A stretch of DNA of 34,015 nucleotides from assembly GCA_040007095.1 (NCBI GenBank), contig JBDTVS010000028.1, forward strand, positions 1-34,015. The letters run 5' to 3'. This document shows positions 8,195 to 15,455 of the stretch, in pieces. The notes beneath the pieces are model-generated. The model made no database searches and was not told where the DNA came from. It was given only the letters and a program-made list of their open reading frames with translations. The DNA comes from JBDTVS01 sp040007095 (GTDB taxonomy: Bacteria; Acidobacteriota; Vicinamibacteria; Vicinamibacterales; CAVVIG01). The stretch's first letter is position 1; each line of letters starts with the position of its first letter. The translations under genes and the position numbers were made by a program.

Positions 8195-10102
8195 CTACTC
8201 GGGCCGGACGATGCCCGCGCGCTGCAGTCGTTGAAGGATGAGGTCGGCGGCCTGCTCGGGCGTCGTGCGCGTCGTGTCGACCCGCACCTCCGCGTGCTCA
8301 GGCGGCTCGTAGGGCGAGTCAACGCCCGTAAAGTTCTTCAGTTCGCCGCGCCGGGCCTTCTTGTAGAGGCCTTTCGGATCGCGTTGCTCGGCGACGGCGA
8401 GCGGCGTGTCCACGAACACCTCGAGGAACTCGGCCGTCTCCAGCAGAGCCCGGGCCATGCGGCGCTCGGCGCGAAACGGTGAAATAAACGAAATCAGGAC
8501 GATCAACCCTGCGTCCACCATCAGCCGAGATACTTCGGCGACGCGGCGGATGTTCTCGACCCGATCGGCGTCGGTGAACCCGAGATCCTTGTTCAATCCG
8601 TGCCGGACGTTGTCGCCGTCCAACAGGTAGGTGTGCCGTCCCAACGCGTACAGCCGCTTCTCGAGCACGTTGGCGATGGTCGACTTCCCCCCGCCCGACA
8701 GGCCCGTGAACCAGACCACGCAGGGCTTTTGTCGCTTGATGTCCGCGCGCGCGGACTTGTTGATATCGAGCGCCTGCCAATGCACGTTCTGCGATCGGCG
8801 CAGCGCAAAGTGCAGCATGCCTGCGCCGACGGTGGCGTTGGTGACGCGATCGACCAGGACGAAGCCGCCGAGATCGTGGTTCTCGCTGAACGGCTCGAAC
8901 ACCACCGGCTGGCCAAGCTCGATGCCGCAGACGCCAATCTCGTTGCGCTCCAGTTTGGTGGCCGCGACGCGCTCGAGTGTGTTGACGTTCACCGTGTACT
9001 TGAGCGGCGCCACAGTTGCCGGGACCGTCTGGGCGCCAATCTTCATGAGATACGACCGACCCCGCAGCATCGGCTGGTCGTGCATCCACACCACGGTCGC
9101 TTCGAACTGACCCGCGACCGCCGGCGGCGCGTCCGACGAGGCAATCACGTCGCCGCGACCGACGTCGACCTCCTCGGTCAGCGTCACCGTGACGGATTGG
9201 TCGGCGACGGCGGCGTCCACATTCCGATCGCCGAACCGGATCCGCGCGACTGTGCTCTGGCGGCCCGACGGTAGCACGCGGATGGCGTCGCCGGTCCTGA
9301 TCGTGCCACTCACGATCACTCCGGCGAAGCCGTGAGAAGGGTGGTGCGGCGCGTGGACCGACTGGATGGGCAACCGAAACGGCTTCGTCGTCGGGTCGTC
9401 GTGAACCGGCACGTTGTGGAGGTGCTCCATCAAAGTTGGGCCCCGGTACCACGGCATCGTGCCGGCCCGCTTGCCGATGTTGTGGCCGTGCACCGCCGAG
9501 ATTGGAATACAGGTGACATCCGTCAGCCCGATCCGGGCGGCGAACTCGCCGTAGTCGCGCTCGATGCTCGTGAACACGCCGGGTGCATGGTCGACCAGAT
9601 CCATCTTGTTGATCGCCAGCGCGATTCGACGAATGCCCAGGAGCGAGACCAGGTAGCTGTCGCGTCTGGTCTGCGGGAGCATCCCCTTGCGCGCATCAAT
9701 CAGCACCACGGCGAGGTCCGCCGTCGACGCGCCCGCGATCAGGTGGCGCGTGTTCTGCTCGTGGCCCGGCGTGTCCGCGACGATGAACGTGCGGGTATCC
9801 GTCGAGAAAAACCGGTAGGCGGCATCGGCGGTGATGCCCTGCTGGCGTTCGGCCGACAGACCGTTGACCAGCGTCGCGAAGTCGAGCTCCTCGTCGGGAG
9901 TGCCGGCCTTTCTGGAGTCCGCGACCAGCGCCGCGCGCTGATCCTCGAGGGTCGGCTTCGATTCGGACACCAGCCGGCCGATCAGTGTCGACTGGCCAGC
10001 GCCGACGCTGCCGCAGGTGATGAAGCGCAAGAGGCTTTTGCCCGGGTGCGACTGGAGATGGGCCTCGAGATCGGAGCGCCAGATTCCTGGCACGCGCGGC
10101 AT
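8195..10102 (-). CDS. cysNC: Fused sulfate adenylyltransferase GTPase subunit / APS kinase (CysNC) with degenerate CysN P-loop
   Basis: A 635-aa fusion. The CysN part is a translation-factor-like GTPase that stimulates ATP sulfurylase CysD: DTPGHE at 110-115, NKMD at 165-168, then two beta-barrel domains to about 435. The CysC part (about 455-635) is an APS kinase with P-loop GLSGGGKS at 467-474, DGDNVRHGLN, ENIRR and KGLYKKARRGELKNFTG, all intact, which would make PAPS from APS. In CysN the Walker A should read GSVDDGKS but is GSVGAGQS (31-38): the catalytic lysine is Gln37 and the two aspartates are Gly34-Ala35. Switch I also deviates (GITADAAYRFF rather than GITIDVAYRYF). ATG at 10102 overlaps the stop of a cysD remnant by 4 bp (ATGA). 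GTPase function is therefore doubtful while APS kinase looks functional. Confidence 0.94.
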   Translation of the reverse strand: MPRVPGIWRSDLEAHLQSHPGKSLLRFITCGSVGAGQSTLIGRLVSESKPTLEDQRAALVADSRKAGTPDEELDFATLVNGLSAERQQGITADAAYRFFSTDTRTFIVADTPGHEQNTRHLIAGASTADLAVVLIDARKGMLPQTRRDSYLVSLLGIRRIALAINKMDLVDHAPGVFTSIERDYGEFAARIGLTDVTCIPISAVHGHNIGKRAGTMPWYRGPTLMEHLHNVPVHDDPTTKPFRLPIQSVHAPHHPSHGFAGVIVSGTIRTGDAIRVLPSGRQSTVARIRFGDRNVDAAVADQSVTVTLTEEVDVGRGDVIASSDAPPAVAGQFEATVVWMHDQPMLRGRSYLMKIGAQTVPATVAPLKYTVNVNTLERVAATKLERNEIGVCGIELGQPVVFEPFSENHDLGGFVLVDRVTNATVGAGMLHFALRRSQNVHWQALDINKSARADIKRQKPCVVWFTGLSGGGKSTIANVLEKRLYALGRHTYLLDGDNVRHGLNKDLGFTDADRVENIRRVAEVSRLMVDAGLIVLISFISPFRAERRMARALLETAEFLEVFVDTPLAVAEQRDPKGLYKKARRGELKNFTGVDSPYEPPEHAEVRVDTTRTTPEQAADLILQRLQRAGIVRPE

Positions 10103-10242
10103 CAGAAGTGCCCGTCGACCTTCTCCGAACAGGGCGTCACCGGTCGCTCGCGCTCGGCGACCACGTCGCGCATGTTCGGGACGCTCTCGGCCTCGCGGCG
10201 CTGAAGAGGCGTCTGTACCGATGGCGGGGCCGCGCTCACCAT
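10102..10242 (-). pseudogene. cysD: Remnant of cysD (sulfate adenylyltransferase small subunit) with large internal deletion
   Basis: A 46-codon frame immediately upstream of and overlapping cysNC by ATGA. Its first part, TPLQRREAESVPNMRDVVAERERPV, aligns residue by residue with the CysD N-terminus (LxxLEAESIxIxREVxAEFxxPV). Where CysD continues into the SxGKDS PP-loop, the remnant jumps to SEKVDGHF and a stop, which resembles the CysD C-terminus (KK..GYF). About 250 residues, including the whole catalytic domain, are missing, and the frame is kept. An ATP sulfurylase made from this is impossible. An intact cysD elsewhere, or an assembly join error, would change the reading. The ATG at 10242 lacks a strong ribosome binding site. 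Confidence 0.7.
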
Positions 10243-10304
10243 GTCTATTCGCGCTGTCCCAAAGCTCGCCATCATCGGATCGCGTTCAGTGTCGACGAAG
10301 AACG

Positions 10305-10316
10305 CCCCCGCGGGGG
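10305..10316. repeat. Perfect 12-bp palindrome CCCCCGCGGGGG
   Basis: It lies in the leader region 63 bp upstream of the cysD remnant (minus strand). It could be a hairpin in the leader or chance in GC-rich DNA. No riboswitch core is recognisable around it. Confidence 0.3.
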
Positions 10317-10454
10317 AGTTATCCCCAGGAGAGTCAGGAGGAGCAATGCCGCAGGTCGTGATGTCATCGCCTGACACGATGCATGAAAAGGGAAGGGGTG
10401 ACAAGGCCGGTCAGCCGCTTACTCCATGTTCGTAAAACTGATGCATCTTCCTGT

Positions 10455-10469
10455 GTTAATCCTATGTAA
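10455..10469 (+). promoter_or_regulatory. Possible PHO-like repeat before small secreted gene
   Basis: TGTTAA and TGTAAA occur 11 bp apart (GTTA at 10455, GTAA at 10466), 40-54 nt before the start at 10509. Orientation relative to the other candidate boxes is ambiguous, so this is the weakest of the set. Confidence 0.28.
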
Positions 10470-10508
10470 AATATCGTGCGACACGTTGCCGCGGAGAAAG
10501 GAACCGAG

Positions 10509-10868
10509 ATGCGCGCCGCAATTCTTTGTGTTTGTCTGCTTTTCGCGGTACCCGCCCTCGATGGGCGGGAGCCGTTACGGATGCGGGTGACGCCGGCGAT
10601 GGTGCTGGCGCCCGGGTTTCTGACCGTTCGGTTGAATGTCGAGTCCGCCGCCGAGAACCGCAGTCTGCAGGTCGTGGCCGAATCTCCGGACTTCTATCGA
10701 AGCAGTGAGATCCCACTGGACGGAGAGCACGCGAGCCCGCTCGCGGTCTTCGAATTCCGCGACTTGCCGACCGGACTGTATGAAGTGACCGGCGTTCTGG
10801 TGGGCGCCCACGGACCTCGTGCCACGGTGTCACGCCTGGCCAAGGTTCAACCGTCCGCAGGACACTGA
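10509..10868 (+). CDS. Small secreted protein of unknown function
   Basis: A 119-aa protein starting MRAAILCVCLLFAVPALDG, a short hydrophobic signal peptide ending near residue 19. The rest looks like a beta-sandwich of the immunoglobulin or bacterial surface type: alternating hydrophobic strands (GFLTVRLNVES, LQVVAES, AVFEFRDLPTGLYEVTGVLVG). The phrase 'FRDLPTGLYEVTGVL' resembles carboxypeptidase-regulatory-like repeats, though the length is too short to assign. ATG at 10509 is used because AAAGGAA lies just upstream and it starts exactly at the signal peptide; a longer start at 10476 would add residues without merit. It is convergent with the large TonB receptor. No function can be given. 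Confidence 0.7.
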   Translation: MRAAILCVCLLFAVPALDGREPLRMRVTPAMVLAPGFLTVRLNVESAAENRSLQVVAESPDFYRSSEIPLDGEHASPLAVFEFRDLPTGLYEVTGVLVGAHGPRATVSRLAKVQPSAGH

Positions 10869-10880
10869 ACAATCCGCCCA

Positions 10881-10919
10881 AACACAAGAAAGCCCGCCCT
10901 CCACATGCGGAGGGCGGGC
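10881..10919 (-). terminator. Rho-independent terminator of the large TonB receptor gene
   Basis: An 11-bp perfect stem GCCCGCCCTCC/GGAGGGCGGGC (10892-10902 with 10909-10919) with a 6-nt loop is followed, on the minus strand, by TTTCTTGTGTT. It lies about 50 bp past the receptor stop codon. The same hairpin may also end the small plus-strand gene, though without a T-run on that side. Confidence 0.72.
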
Positions 10920-10966
10920 GATCCAGGGACTCTTACGCGGTCTTCGCCGCTCGTCGAAGGCTGCGT

Positions 10967-13900
10967 CTAGAAGTTCAGTCGAAATGCCAGCTGAATCTGA
11001 CGGTTCGTGCCGAGGCCGACCGTCGTCCCCACCGTCTGGTTCAGGACCCCGAACGTCCCGGCTGACGTCGCGGTGAAGGCCTGGCCCGGCTGCACGCGAT
11101 TGGCCTGCGTCGCGGTTTCGCCGGCGCCGGGCAGCGCGTTGGGTAGGGTTGCCGGCGGGTTGGCGAAATTGGTGTGGTCGAACAGGTTGAAGACTTCGAA
11201 TCGCAGCTCGGCGTTCGGCCCGCGCCCGAGGCCGATCCGTTTGGCCACGACCAGGTCGATTTGCTGGAAGCCCGGGCCCTTGAGTGAGTTGCGCTCGAGG
11301 TTGCCGAAGGTGCCTGGCTTGGGCGTGGCAAACGCTGCCGGGTTCAGATAGACGCGCCCGCCATCCTCGACGAACGGCGCGACGCCGGGAATCAGGTCCG
11401 GCCGGCGCGTGGCACGAGAAGCGCCGCCGCCAGGCGTGTTGATCACCGCCGTCCGGTCCGCCGCCGCGTTGTTCCACACGACCCCCGCGCCGTCGACGTA
11501 GACGATATCGTTGCGCGTGATTTGCACGGTGACCGGCAGGCCGCTGCGCGCGTTGGCAATGCCGCCAATCGACCATCCGCCTGTGAGCGGCCCACTCCCT
11601 GGAATCGTATAGAGCAGGCTCAGATTGAACGTATGGCGGATATCGAAATTGTTGTAGCCGTTGTCGTAGTCGAAGTCGGCAAGCGCCCTGGCGTTGTTGC
11701 CGACGGTCGCCGCTTCGTTCGAGCCGCCGGTATTGCCCCTGCTGTCGCCCAACGTGTACTGGGCGTTGAGCGCCACGCCCCGTGCGGCGCGGCGCGTCAG
11801 TGACAACTGCATGGAATTGTAGCTGTCGTGACCGCCGCTGGTCTTGTAGTCGATCTCCGCGTACGGACGCTGGATGCTCGCGATGGTGCCGTCCGGGTTG
11901 CGCGTCACGATATCGAATTCGCGGATCTGGGTCGCCGCCGCGGCGCCGTTCGACTGGACGCCAATCGTGCGGTTGGCAATGCTGCGCAGGAACAGGTTGC
12001 GCCCCTGGCTGCCGACGTAGGCCACTGATGCCGCCATGCTTGCGCCCAGTTCCTGCTGCACGGAAGCGGTGTATTCGTAGACTTTCTCGGGCAGCGTGTA
12101 TTCATTGGCGTACGCCCTCGGCTGATACGAACGGTTGCTCGGCGTGTTGACGAAGTTGGCCAGAATCGTCGCCGGAGACGTCGGATAGGTGTTCAGGGCC
12201 CCGCTGCTGATGGTCGTGATGTATCGCTCGGCCTCGATGGGCTGAATCTGGTCCTCGGTCTGGCCGGGTCCGACGAAAATACCGACGCCGGCGCGGATCG
12301 CCGTCCTCTTGGTCGGTGAGAACGACGCGCCCAGGCGGGGTTGGAAGTTCGCTTTCTTTGAGGTGTAGAAGGGCGTGGTGTCCGGATCAAGCGTGCCCGT
12401 GTCGATGTTGAACTTGACGATCCGGTTGTCCGCTTCCCGCAGCGGGGCGTAGTAGTCGTACCTGAGGCCGTAGTTGAGGGTGAAGTTCGGGCGCAGACGC
12501 CACTCGTCCTGCGCGAAGGCCACGTAGTACTCCTGCTTGATGTGCTTGTCGCCCGATGCGCCGTTGTGGAACGGGCTGGGCGCGCTCAGGTCGCCGGAAT
12601 ACTGGACCTGCTGAAGCGTATTCGACAGAAAGGACGCGAGGTTGCTGTAGGTGTAGGTGATCCCGCCGATCTGATCGGTCGACATCCGGATGACTCGGAC
12701 GTCGCCGCCAACTTTCAGGAAGTGGTTGCCTGCAACCTTGCTGACCGAGTCCGCGAACGTCAGGGAGTACGGATCGTAAGGAGCGTTGATGCCGTTGCCG
12801 GCGCTGTTGACGCGAACCAACTGACCCGGCGAAGCGAGACCTGTGCTGCCCGACTGTCCGGCGATACCGGTGTTGGCCACGGTGCCGCCCAGGCTGATCA
12901 GGATCCCGCCAACGGCAGCCGGGGCCACGCCTCCGTAAGTACTCGGGGCCGCGTTGTACCCGAATTTGAACTCGTTGACCGCGCCGCCGCCGAGAATGCC
13001 CTGCACATTCACCACCGCGTTGGTGGGGTTCGCCGTGAAGTTCAGACGCCGGCCTGTGACGCCCTGAGGCTCGTCGTTGGTGCCCTGGTCATGGAAGACG
13101 CGGACGTAGGCCGACCAGTTCTGCGTCGCCTTGATGTCGAAGCGGCCGCTGAAGGAATTCTCCTTGACGTTTTGTGTGTCCTGCAGCTGGAAGATATCCA
13201 GGTCGGGGTTGGTGGACACCCCAGGCAGGAGCACCGCCCCAGGCGCGGTAAAGGAGGACCGCAGCCCGGCCACGGCCGGCACGGCGCGCGACCATGCGGC
13301 GGCGCTCGGCACGGCCTCGACGATGTTCCGGCCGGCGTCCAGGCGGTAGCCTTCGTAGCTGCCGAAGAAGAAGGCGCGATCCCTGACGATCGGCCCGCCC
13401 ACGGAGCCGCCGAACTGGTTTAATTTCAGCAGCGACTTCTCGCCGACCGACGTGATGCTGTCGTCGAGCGCGCGCACCGCATCGAAGTGATTGCGCGCAT
13501 CGAGCTTGTCGCTGCGCAGATACTCGAACACGCTGCCGTGGAAGGCGTTCGCGCCGGACTTGGTGATGACGCTCACCTGGCCGCCGGTGCCGGTGCCGAA
13601 TTCGGCCGTGTAGCTGCTCGATTCCACGCGGAATTCCTGGACATTCTCGAGGCTGGCCTGCAGCTTGAACGGCGTGCGGTTCTCGCCGTTCACATTCCCC
13701 GGTGAGGCGTCGATAATCGCGGAACCCTCGACGCCGTCGTACTTGATGACATTCTGTTCGTTGGCCCGGCCCGAAAAGCGGATGTCCTGCCAGGTCCCGT
13801 CGCCGGCGTTTTGCGACCCGGGCGCTTGCAGCAGCAACTGCGACATCTGTCGCCCGTTGACGGGTAAGCCCTGCACCTCGCGCTCGCTGACGTTGGCGCC

Positions 13901-14296
13901 GATCCGCGCCGAGCTGACATCAAGGATGGGAGCCGTGCCGACGACGGTCACCGCCTCCTGCACGCCAGCGGGGCGGAACTCGAAGTCGAGCGCCAGTTCC
14001 TGGCCGACGGCCACGGCCATCGCCGTGTATTCGACGGCGGCGAACCCGGTCTTCTCGACCCGGATCGTGTACGTCGATGGCCTGAGCGACCCAACGACGA
14101 AAAATCCCTGTTCGTTGGTGGTGCCTTTCCGCTCTTCGCCGGTGCGCTCGTTCTTCACCGACACGGCCGCGCCGGCCACAAACGCGTTGGTCGAATCGCG
14201 CACGGTGCCGCTGACGCGGCCTTGATCGGTTTGCGCCCACGCGGGCGGGACTACCGCCAGAAACAAGAATGCTACCAGCCATCTGCAGACCTTCAT
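10967..14296 (-). CDS. TonB-dependent receptor, Oar-like, with carboxypeptidase-regulatory-like domain
   Basis: A 1109-aa outer-membrane receptor. A signal peptide (MKVCRWLVAFLFLAVVPPAWAQ, residues 1-22) is followed by a CarboxypepD_reg-like beta-sandwich (GRVSGTVRDSTNAFVAGAAVSVKNERTG onward, about 26-110). A plug domain comes next (GLPVNGRQMSQLL near 145) and then a long beta-barrel ending in the aromatic C-terminus AFRLNF. Such receptors take up large substrates with energy from TonB, and in Acidobacteriota they occur in many copies with unknown substrates. The start is supported by GGGAGG just before the ATG. A PHO-like 11-bp repeat lies 46-65 nt upstream, so it could respond to phosphate; a clear terminator follows. 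It appears intact, unlike the two other receptor genes in this window. The substrate is unknown. Confidence 0.92.
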   Translation of the reverse strand: MKVCRWLVAFLFLAVVPPAWAQTDQGRVSGTVRDSTNAFVAGAAVSVKNERTGEERKGTTNEQGFFVVGSLRPSTYTIRVEKTGFAAVEYTAMAVAVGQELALDFEFRPAGVQEAVTVVGTAPILDVSSARIGANVSEREVQGLPVNGRQMSQLLLQAPGSQNAGDGTWQDIRFSGRANEQNVIKYDGVEGSAIIDASPGNVNGENRTPFKLQASLENVQEFRVESSSYTAEFGTGTGGQVSVITKSGANAFHGSVFEYLRSDKLDARNHFDAVRALDDSITSVGEKSLLKLNQFGGSVGGPIVRDRAFFFGSYEGYRLDAGRNIVEAVPSAAAWSRAVPAVAGLRSSFTAPGAVLLPGVSTNPDLDIFQLQDTQNVKENSFSGRFDIKATQNWSAYVRVFHDQGTNDEPQGVTGRRLNFTANPTNAVVNVQGILGGGAVNEFKFGYNAAPSTYGGVAPAAVGGILISLGGTVANTGIAGQSGSTGLASPGQLVRVNSAGNGINAPYDPYSLTFADSVSKVAGNHFLKVGGDVRVIRMSTDQIGGITYTYSNLASFLSNTLQQVQYSGDLSAPSPFHNGASGDKHIKQEYYVAFAQDEWRLRPNFTLNYGLRYDYYAPLREADNRIVKFNIDTGTLDPDTTPFYTSKKANFQPRLGASFSPTKRTAIRAGVGIFVGPGQTEDQIQPIEAERYITTISSGALNTYPTSPATILANFVNTPSNRSYQPRAYANEYTLPEKVYEYTASVQQELGASMAASVAYVGSQGRNLFLRSIANRTIGVQSNGAAAATQIREFDIVTRNPDGTIASIQRPYAEIDYKTSGGHDSYNSMQLSLTRRAARGVALNAQYTLGDSRGNTGGSNEAATVGNNARALADFDYDNGYNNFDIRHTFNLSLLYTIPGSGPLTGGWSIGGIANARSGLPVTVQITRNDIVYVDGAGVVWNNAAADRTAVINTPGGGASRATRRPDLIPGVAPFVEDGGRVYLNPAAFATPKPGTFGNLERNSLKGPGFQQIDLVVAKRIGLGRGPNAELRFEVFNLFDHTNFANPPATLPNALPGAGETATQANRVQPGQAFTATSAGTFGVLNQTVGTTVGLGTNRQIQLAFRLNF

Positions 14297-14341
14297 CGGA
14301 CCTCCCTCATTGATCTTGTGTGAATGAAACGTAAGGGCTGG

Positions 14342-14361
14342 CTGTAATCGCGCCGTGACAG
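14342..14361 (-). promoter_or_regulatory. Candidate PHO box before the large TonB receptor
   Basis: The minus strand reads TGTCACGGCGC then GATTACAGCC: TCAC and TTAC start 11 bp apart, 46-65 nt before the receptor start. TGTCAC is also close to the E. coli half site TGTCAT. Regulation by PhoB is inferred. Confidence 0.42.
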
Positions 14362-14527
14362 AACTGTTTCGCGGACGTTAACTCCGGTCTCGCGACACAA
14401 CCTGCGGTGTGCCATCCCATCCGGTGCGCTAGTCCCCTGGAGACCAGCAGCGCTGCCAACGTCCCGAGTGCGGCGCCCGGATCGCAAGGCGCGATGCAGC
14501 GGAGGGGCGACGCACTTTCTTGTCACG

Positions 14528-14541
14528 TCACACCGATGTGA
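14528..14541. promoter_or_regulatory. Dyad TCACA-N4-TGTGA
   Basis: A 14-bp inverted repeat (TCACACCGATGTGA) just before the truncated receptor. A near-identical, fully symmetric copy is at 33862-33875. It may be a regulator site; the protein is unknown. Confidence 0.3.
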
Positions 14542-14544
14542 TGT

Positions 14545-15455
14545 CCGTTCGATACATACGAGTATTCGGCGGAGGATTTCGTCGGCCGCAACGTGCGGTT
14601 CGCACCCAACGGGGCGTGGCTGGGAACCGATCCGATTGGCGCGAAGGCGAATGACGGCAGCGTGCTGCCGGCGTTTCACGTGCGCTACGCGGCGACGCCC
14701 AACACCAACCTGCGCTTCGCCGTGACCCGTTCGCTCGCGAGGCCCAACTATTACGACGCCGTGCCGTACCGCACCCAGGACGATAACGCGGCGACCGTGA
14801 TGCTCGGCAATGCCGATCTGCGACCGACCATGTCGTGGAACGTCGACGCGCTCGCCGAGCACTACTTCAGGTCGGTCGGCGCCGTGTCGGCGGGTGCGTT
14901 CTACAAGAACCTCGCCGACTACGTGTATCTGTTCACAACCCAGCAGAACCTCGGCGGTGTGCAGTATCAGGTCACGCAGCCGCTCAACGGCGACGTCGCG
15001 ACGATTCGCGGGCTCGAGGTCGCGCTGCAGAACCAGCTGAAGTTCCTGCCGAAGCCTTTGCAGGGATTGGCGTCTACGCGAACTACACGTTCACTGACTC
15101 GACCGCGGCGATTCCGGGCCACGAAGGTGCCCACTTGCCGGGCCAGTCGCGGCATGTCGGCAACCTCGCCGCCTCGTACGAACGGCGCGGATTTTCGGGT
15201 CGTGTCTCCGTCAATTTCCACGGCTCCTACGTGGACGTGGTGGGCGCGACCAATGCGCTCGATCGCTATTACGATGTCGACCGTCAGATGGACATCTCGC
15301 TCGTCCAGAAACTGACCCGCAACCTGCGGGTCTATTTCGACGGATTGAACCTGAACAACGCGCTCCTGCGCTACTATCAGGGCGTGCCAGACCGCCCCTT
15401 GCAAGAGGAGCACTACCAGGGGTGGCTGAATTTCGGCGTCAAGGTGGATTTTTGA
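14545..15455 (+). pseudogene. TonB-dependent receptor fragment: N-terminus missing, one frameshift
   Basis: From about 14557 the first frame reads as the C-terminal barrel of a TonB-dependent receptor of the TIGR01782-like type: SVLPAFHVRYAATPNTNLRFAVTRSLARPNYYD, then LGNADLRPTMSWNVDALAEHYF. At about 15060 the frame is lost; homology continues in the frame two positions on as GVYANYTFTDSTAA, consistent with loss of one base in the Gly codon after LPKPLQG. It then runs to GWLNFGVKVDF, a normal aromatic receptor end. A stop codon at 14539 and the absence of signal peptide and plug show that most of the gene is gone. Its last base overlaps the TTG start of the phosphatase downstream, so the intact ancestor was probably co-transcribed with it. 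It could be sequencing error at the frameshift, but not at the 5' end. Confidence 0.85.

Noticed and set aside
10243..10404. Longer open frame upstream of the cysD remnant, up to 10404
   Set aside because: The added residues show no CysD similarity and precede the natural CysD start; no ribosome binding site at 10404.
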